This document shows, piece by piece, positions 60,130 through 64,000 of a stretch of DNA of 64,000 bases; within the stretch, counting starts at the first letter, position 1; each line of letters opens with the position of its first letter. Under the pieces are notes generated by a model, which worked only from the letters and a program-made list of their open reading frames with translations, had not been told where the DNA came from and made no database searches. The stretch is from Citrobacter sp. On2M (GTDB lineage: Bacteria > Pseudomonadota > Gammaproteobacteria > Enterobacterales > Enterobacteriaceae): assembly GCF_018035235.1 (NCBI RefSeq), contig NZ_WPCV01000002.1, positions 620,001 to 684,000 of the forward strand, read 5' to 3'. The translations under genes and the position numbers were made by a program.

Positions 60130-61278
60130 ATGGCTTTGCATTCCACGCGCTGGCTGGCGCTCGGTTATTTTACTTACTTCTTTAGCTACGGTATTTTTCT
60201 GCCTTTCTGGAGCGTCTGGCTCGAAGGACTGGGGCTGACGCCGGAAACGATTGGTTTACTGTTAGGGACTGGGTTGATTGCCCGTTTTCTCGGCAGTTTA
60301 CTGATTGCGCCGCGCGTAAGCGATCCCTCTCGTCTGATCTCAGCTTTACGTATTTTGGCCCTGTTGACGCTGGTGTTTGCGCTGGCCTTCTGGGCGGGAA
60401 CCAACGTGGCGTGGCTGATGGTGGTGATGGTCGGCTTTAACCTGTTTTTCTCGCCGCTGGTGCCGCTGACCGACGCACTGGCCAACACCTGGCAAAAACA
60501 GATAACCATGGATTACGGTCGGGTACGGTTGTGGGGATCCGTGGCCTTTGTGATCGGCTCTGCGTTGACCGGTAAGCTGGTGAGCCTGTTTGACTATCGG
60601 ATTATCCTGGTCCTGCTGTCGCTTGGCATCGCCTCGATGCTGCTGGGCATGATGATTCGCCCGACCGTGCAGCCCGCAGGTGAAACCCGTCAGCAGGAGA
60701 GTGCGGGATGGCCCGCCTGGCGCGCGCTGATAACCCAAAGCTGGCGTTTTCTGGCCTGCGTGAGTCTGCTGCAAGGCGCGCATGCGGCTTATTACGGTTT
60801 CAGCGCCATTTACTGGCAGTCTGCCGGGTATTCCGCTTCGGCGGTGGGCTATTTATGGTCATTAGGTGTGGTGGCGGAAGTGATTATTTTTGCGCTCAGC
60901 CATAAGTTGTTCCGCCGCTTTAGCGCCCGCGATCTGCTGCTGCTTTCCGCCGTTTGCGGCGTGATTCGTTGGGGGCTGATGGGCTGGAGCACAGAGCTCC
61001 CGTGGCTGATTGTGGTGCAGATCCTGCACTGTGGCACCTTTACAGTCTGTCACCTGGCGGCAATGCGCTATATCGCGGCGCGACAGGGCAGCGAAGTGAT
61101 TCGTTTACAGGCGGTCTATTCCGCGGTGGCGATGGGCGGCAGTATCGCCATCATGACCGTCTTCGCCGGTTACCTGTACCAGAACCTGGGCAGCGGCGTA
61201 TTCTGGGTGATGGCGCTGGTGGCGCTACCGGCTATCGTGCTGCGCCCGAAAGTGGTGGCGCAGCCTGCAACATTATGA
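60130..61278 (+). CDS. hcaT: Predicted 3-phenylpropionic acid transporter HcaT
   Basis: MFS permease of 382 residues with 12 membrane segments. N-terminus STRWLALGYFTYFFSYGIFLPFWSVWL and the HCGTFTVCHLAAMRYIAARQG block match E. coli HcaT closely. GGGAGG Shine-Dalgarno before ATG 60130. It lies 88 bp after the epimerase gene in the same direction, far from hcaR (7 kb), so its expression may follow the yphG cassette or its own promoter. Its stop overlaps that of convergent csiE. Confidence 0.93.
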   Translation: MALHSTRWLALGYFTYFFSYGIFLPFWSVWLEGLGLTPETIGLLLGTGLIARFLGSLLIAPRVSDPSRLISALRILALLTLVFALAFWAGTNVAWLMVVMVGFNLFFSPLVPLTDALANTWQKQITMDYGRVRLWGSVAFVIGSALTGKLVSLFDYRIILVLLSLGIASMLLGMMIRPTVQPAGETRQQESAGWPAWRALITQSWRFLACVSLLQGAHAAYYGFSAIYWQSAGYSASAVGYLWSLGVVAEVIIFALSHKLFRRFSARDLLLLSAVCGVIRWGLMGWSTELPWLIVVQILHCGTFTVCHLAAMRYIAARQGSEVIRLQAVYSAVAMGGSIAIMTVFAGYLYQNLGSGVFWVMALVALPAIVLRPKVVAQPATL

Positions 61279-62550
61279 TTCGAGGATTTTGCGGATCTGC
61301 TGCTGCTGGTGAGACGTCAGCGCCAGATCCGCATGAATCAACGGCGGTGAAAACAGCGGCAGCGGCGTAGTGTATGGTGTGACGATCAGCGTTACACCGC
61401 GCGGCGCGCCCTCTTTTTGAAAGTCCTGCATTGGCATATGTTTTACGTTGAGCGGCAGCAGCGTTAGTTCGCGCAGCTGTTGTTCTATATGCATTTCGAG
61501 TTGTTCGTTACTACCGGTCAGCAGGATAATCTGCTTCTCGTGCAAATCCTTCTCCTGCATCAGCCACGCACCGAAAATAACCGCCACCAGTCCGATCTCT
61601 TCTTCTGAAAACTGCACGTCGTATTCCGCTTCGAAGCCGTGTATCGCCTCGCGGGTGGTACGTACCAGCCGGGGATAAAGTCGGCTGAACTCCTCCGGCA
61701 GTGTGTTATCAATGCCAATGGCAAACACGCTACGGTTAAGCGCCTGGGCAAGATGAATATAAAGCTGGTCATTCAGTCCTTGCTCATCGCTGAAGCGGAC
61801 GTTGCCATACTCGCGAAAACGCAGCACCAGCCGAGCAATAGCAAGACGCAGGCGACGATCCTGCTGGTGATTATCGCGGATAGGGTCGGGGATGCGGATC
61901 ATTGAGAATAACAACGCCATAAACAACGATTCGCCCAGCGGCGCACTTTGCATGACGTGGCGCTGCCAGTGGCGGCCAATTTCCTCGGCGAGCGGATACT
62001 CAGCGCAGGATTGCGCCCACCGTTGCTGGAGCGGATTAAACTCCGGGGTGATCCCTGCGTGATGTTGCAGCAGGCAATACTGTAAATACAAGCGCAGGAA
62101 CTGAATATCACGGCACTCAAAGGGTTTTTGCAAGCGCCGGGAACAGAGGTTAATAAGCGCATGCAGGTTGGTGTCGTCATACAGCGTCCGCGCAATACCT
62201 CGTTGTTTCAGCTCCATTTTTAATGCGGGCGTGAAATGCTGGGCGATAAAAGTCGGGCAAATTCGCAAACCACGGCGCAGCCACTGCAACAGACACAGGC
62301 GCTGATTGAGCGGCGTTCCTTCGATCGTATAGCCACCATGTTGCGCGATGGTAATCGCGAGTCGATGATAACGCTGGATTTCGAGTCCTGCGCCAATAAT
62401 ATCTTCCTGGACCGTGGCATCATCAACGCCATTGAGGCTGATAAAGGTTTGAGCCGTAGCGATTTGGCCGGGCAGGAAAAGCGTCAGCAGTACCTGGCAA
62501 CGGCGCTGGGGAGCGGAAAGTACAGATGGCGGAGCAAGCGTTGACATCAT
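61273..62550 (-). CDS. csiE: Stationary-phase-inducible protein CsiE (PRD domain)
   Basis: A 425-residue protein related to BglG/LicT antiterminators and PRD activators. Residues 1-150 contain an HTH-like part, then comes a PTS regulation domain (about 170-330) and a C-terminal segment. No RNA-binding CAT domain is visible. In E. coli it is induced by RpoS and CRP; its function is not established. The N-terminus MMxTLAPPSVLSAPQRRCQ and the IGIDNTLPEEF block are close to E. coli CsiE. Its stop overlaps hcaT. Confidence 0.92.
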   Translation of the reverse strand: MMSTLAPPSVLSAPQRRCQVLLTLFLPGQIATAQTFISLNGVDDATVQEDIIGAGLEIQRYHRLAITIAQHGGYTIEGTPLNQRLCLLQWLRRGLRICPTFIAQHFTPALKMELKQRGIARTLYDDTNLHALINLCSRRLQKPFECRDIQFLRLYLQYCLLQHHAGITPEFNPLQQRWAQSCAEYPLAEEIGRHWQRHVMQSAPLGESLFMALLFSMIRIPDPIRDNHQQDRRLRLAIARLVLRFREYGNVRFSDEQGLNDQLYIHLAQALNRSVFAIGIDNTLPEEFSRLYPRLVRTTREAIHGFEAEYDVQFSEEEIGLVAVIFGAWLMQEKDLHEKQIILLTGSNEQLEMHIEQQLRELTLLPLNVKHMPMQDFQKEGAPRGVTLIVTPYTTPLPLFSPPLIHADLALTSHQQQQIRKILES

Positions 62551-62806
62551 CTGTAGGATCTCCCGTAAGTATGTTTGATAAGAATAGCTAAAGTTTGCTC
62601 ATAGATTTGGGGAATGGAATGCTTTCCACCAGGAATGCTGGAGGGCGTCACAGAATTTTTCACGTGGGGATCAGATAGCGGGAGTGGAACGCAGCGCGTT
62701 AATCCGCTTTTTCACTGTTTTATCTTTTGTTGAGATATAAAAAATGCCAGAGGGGGGAATGCTGGCGGAGGGTGGTATGAACATGCTCTCGCAGAGAAAG
62801 GGTTCC

Positions 62807-62900
62807 GTTCACCTCAGCAGTGTCATTTCTCTGAAGCGCTGATACCCTTAACACGTTCACAGGGAGTATCGTTTCAGAGAAGTGAAAACTTTAGGTGAAC
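62807..62900. repeat. Long interrupted hairpin upstream of csiE
   Basis: Three nested stems: GTTCACCT/AGGTGAAC (62807-62814 with 62893-62900), 13 continuous pairs including one G-U (62823-62835 with 62873-62885), and GATAC/GTATC (62841-62845 with 62866-62870). The arms do not match REP or ERIC. On the minus strand it would be in the 3' trailer of the SIS mRNA or the csiE leader. It is unassigned. Confidence 0.7.
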
Positions 62901-62911
62901 GTAGCAATACG

Positions 62912-62939
62912 ACGGAGGCAACAAATTCATTACCTCCGT
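62912..62939 (-). repeat. Inverted repeat after the SIS gene, possible weak terminator
   Basis: ACGGAGGcAA / TTaCCTCCGT (62912-62921 with 62930-62939), one mismatch, starting 15 bp after the SIS stop on the minus strand. A T run is missing, so termination by this hairpin alone is doubtful. Confidence 0.5.
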
Positions 62940-62954
62940 AACAGCTGTCTGGCG

Positions 62955-63554
62955 TTACCGCCCACGACTCAGCGTTAATCCCACATCGCCGCCCGGATGG
63001 ACCGCCAGCAGCGTTTCCTTTGAGTAGCCGCTCTCGCTCATCAGACAGGCACAGGCGGCGTCAAAGATAGCCAGCACCAGTAAAATAGAGGTGGTAGCCA
63101 ACATGTTCAACGGGTCAGCCTCTCGCTGGACACCGGTGGATATCACCAACCTCGACGCTTTAGCGATGGCCGAATCGGCGTTTTCAGTCACGCTCAGGAT
63201 TGGCACATTCCTCGCTGTTAGCCCTGGCAGCAGTCGGGTGAGTTCATCCGAATTTCCCCCACGCGACAGCATAATCACCAGGTCGTTAGCGCGTAAGAAG
63301 CCCAAATCGCCATGCGCTGCATCCGTCGCGTTGAGATAAATCGCCGGACGTTCCACGCAGGCAAGCATATGCGCGACTTTACGCGCCGCAATACCGGATG
63401 TACCGACGCCGGTAACGACGATTTTACCCTGACAACCGCGCAACTCCGCCATCAGCGACTGCCAGAGCGGTTCAGTCAAATGCTGCCCCAGACCCGCAAG
63501 GGCATCGCTATAGAGCTGGAATACGCCGCTGGCCTGAGACCATGAATCACTCAT
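62955..63554 (-). CDS. SIS-domain sugar-phosphate isomerase (KdsD/GutQ-like)
   Basis: A 199-residue single SIS domain: GVGTSGIAARKVAHMLA near 49-65, TDAAHGDLGFLRANDLVIMLSRGGNSDEL near 77-105, and the end HPGGDVGLTL, which recalls HPGGxLG of arabinose 5-phosphate isomerases. The CBS pair of KdsD and GutQ is absent, as in the short family members. It probably isomerises a keto- and aldose-phosphate. The start overlaps the stop of the upstream kinase gene by 4 nt, so both form an operon. Substrate unknown. Confidence 0.88.
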   Translation of the reverse strand: MSDSWSQASGVFQLYSDALAGLGQHLTEPLWQSLMAELRGCQGKIVVTGVGTSGIAARKVAHMLACVERPAIYLNATDAAHGDLGFLRANDLVIMLSRGGNSDELTRLLPGLTARNVPILSVTENADSAIAKASRLVISTGVQREADPLNMLATTSILLVLAIFDAACACLMSESGYSKETLLAVHPGGDVGLTLSRGR

Positions 63555-64000
63555 GCGTCCTCCTGCATCAACTGGCGGTATTTCATATGGTCCTGATACA
63601 TCTCGTGGAACACCCGATATTTGCGATCGTAGTACTGCTTGATGCGATTGGTCTGCGGGGTGACCGTTTTACCAATCCGGCTCATTGCCGACATCGCTTC
63701 CGGGAAGGTGTCGAATACGCCTGCGGCGATAGTCCCCATCATGGCGCCGCCCAGCAGCATGGCTTCGCTCTCTTCAGGCAGTAGCATGGCGCAGCCAGTG
63801 GCGTTGGCATGCTCTTGGACGAAGATCGGGTTTTTCGTTCCGCCGCCGCTGGCCATAATCGTATCGATGGTATAGCCGCTTTGATTCATCGTTTCAATAA
63901 TATGGCGCGTTCCCAGCGCAATAGCCTGGATGGTCGCGAGGTACTGTAGCGCCATATCTTCCGGCGTGCGCGACAGTTTCAGTCCGGTGATCCCCCCCGT
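63551..64000 (-). CDS. FGGY-family carbohydrate kinase, C-terminal part (gene runs off the window)
   Basis: Only about 150 C-terminal residues are visible. ASGGGTKNPIFVQEHANATG and the preceding ALQYLATIQAIALGTRHIIETM belong to the second FGGY actin-like domain, and the end (KQYYDRKYRVFHEMYQDH) resembles D-ribulokinase-type (FGGY/AraB group) proteins. A pentulose or related ketose is the likely substrate, to be passed to the SIS isomerase. Its start lies beyond base 64000. This operon is not at the csiE site in K-12. Confidence 0.88.
   Translation of the reverse strand, partial: TGGITGLKLSRTPEDMALQYLATIQAIALGTRHIIETMNQSGYTIDTIMASGGGTKNPIFVQEHANATGCAMLLPEESEAMLLGGAMMGTIAAGVFDTFPEAMSAMSRIGKTVTPQTNRIKQYYDRKYRVFHEMYQDHMKYRQLMQEDA

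Larger units (their letters stand above)
62551..62954. other. 404-bp gap between csiE and the SIS gene
   Basis: This gap carries the csiE promoter on its left side and the 3' end of the SIS/kinase transcript on its right side. I could not fix a CRP site or -10 for csiE. GGAATGCTGG occurs twice (62632-62641, 62756-62765), and the second copy is part of a small GCCAG/CTGGC stem. The right half contains two inverted repeats listed separately. No open frame in it looks real. Confidence 0.6.

Noticed and set aside
61273-62550. CsiE as an RNA-binding antiterminator of the SIS-kinase operon
   Set aside because: No CAT-type RNA-binding domain is visible, and no antiterminator hairpin precedes the operon within the window.
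62551-62806. A CRP site for csiE (GTCACAGAATTTTTCACG near 62648)
   Set aside because: The two half-sites do not have the TGTGA-N6-TCACA orientation and spacing on either strand.
62807-62900. The long hairpin as an ERIC element
   Set aside because: The ERIC central core and its end sequences are not present and the length is different.

Overview
The window is a stretch of enterobacterial chromosome, closest to Citrobacter in the bases I can read. The partial 16S gene has variable-region bases of the Citrobacter/Enterobacter type rather than the E. coli type, and almost every gene from kgtP to csiE has an intact E. coli counterpart in nearly the same order. The genus is an inference; no alignment was run. 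All statements about E. coli gene order and protein lengths come from memory of K-12.

Layout. (1) 1-4671: 3' two thirds of an rRNA operon (16S, tRNA-Ile, tRNA-Ala, 23S, 5S, terminator) at the position of E. coli rrnG. (2) 4919-20133: housekeeping genes kgtP, yfiM, pssA, patZ, tapT, trxC, yfiF, ung, grcA, eamB, yfiE, srmB, trmN6, nadB. (3) 20396-29963: the sigma-E operon (rseD candidate, rpoE, rseABC), then lepA-lepB-rnc-era-recO-pdxJ-acpS. (4) 29960-34702: yfhL, then the RpiR-family regulator yfhH divergent from a murQ-murP pair for N-acetylmuramic acid use (absent from this site in K-12), then pgpC and tadA. (5) 34715-47795: mltF, purL, the sRNA GlmY with its sigma-54 promoter and activator sites, glrK-qseG-glrR, glnB, and the divergent hmp/glyA pair. 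(6) 47863-53109: a complete 3-phenylpropionate/cinnamate dioxygenase operon hcaEFCBD with divergent hcaR. (7) 53113-62550: ROK repressor yphH, then yphG, a sugar porter, an aldose-1-epimerase-like gene and hcaT, followed by convergent csiE. (8) 62551-64000: a structured intergenic region and the end of a carbohydrate operon with a SIS-domain isomerase and a truncated FGGY kinase.

How the genes work together. Regulation is well preserved: two FNR sites with conserved spacing before grcA, a perfect NadR box at nadB, a sigma-E promoter at rpoE, a long RNase III-type hairpin before rnc, PurR boxes at purL and glyA, an NsrR box at hmp, and GlrR/sigma-54 control of GlmY just upstream of glrKR. Transport and catabolism of aromatic acids (hca), MurNAc (murQP) and unidentified sugars (the yphG cassette and the kinase/SIS cassette) form the accessory layer.

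Main points for a second look: the swapped order of the hca and yph blocks, which separates hcaT from hcaR; the YphH-YphG-sugar porter-epimerase cassette of unknown substrate; the yfhH-murQP arrangement with two similar palindromes 32 bp apart; and an unexplained hairpin of about 94 nt upstream of csiE. No prophage, insertion sequence, CRISPR array or toxin-antitoxin pair was seen, and no gene looks broken. I found no clearly new defence or mobile system.
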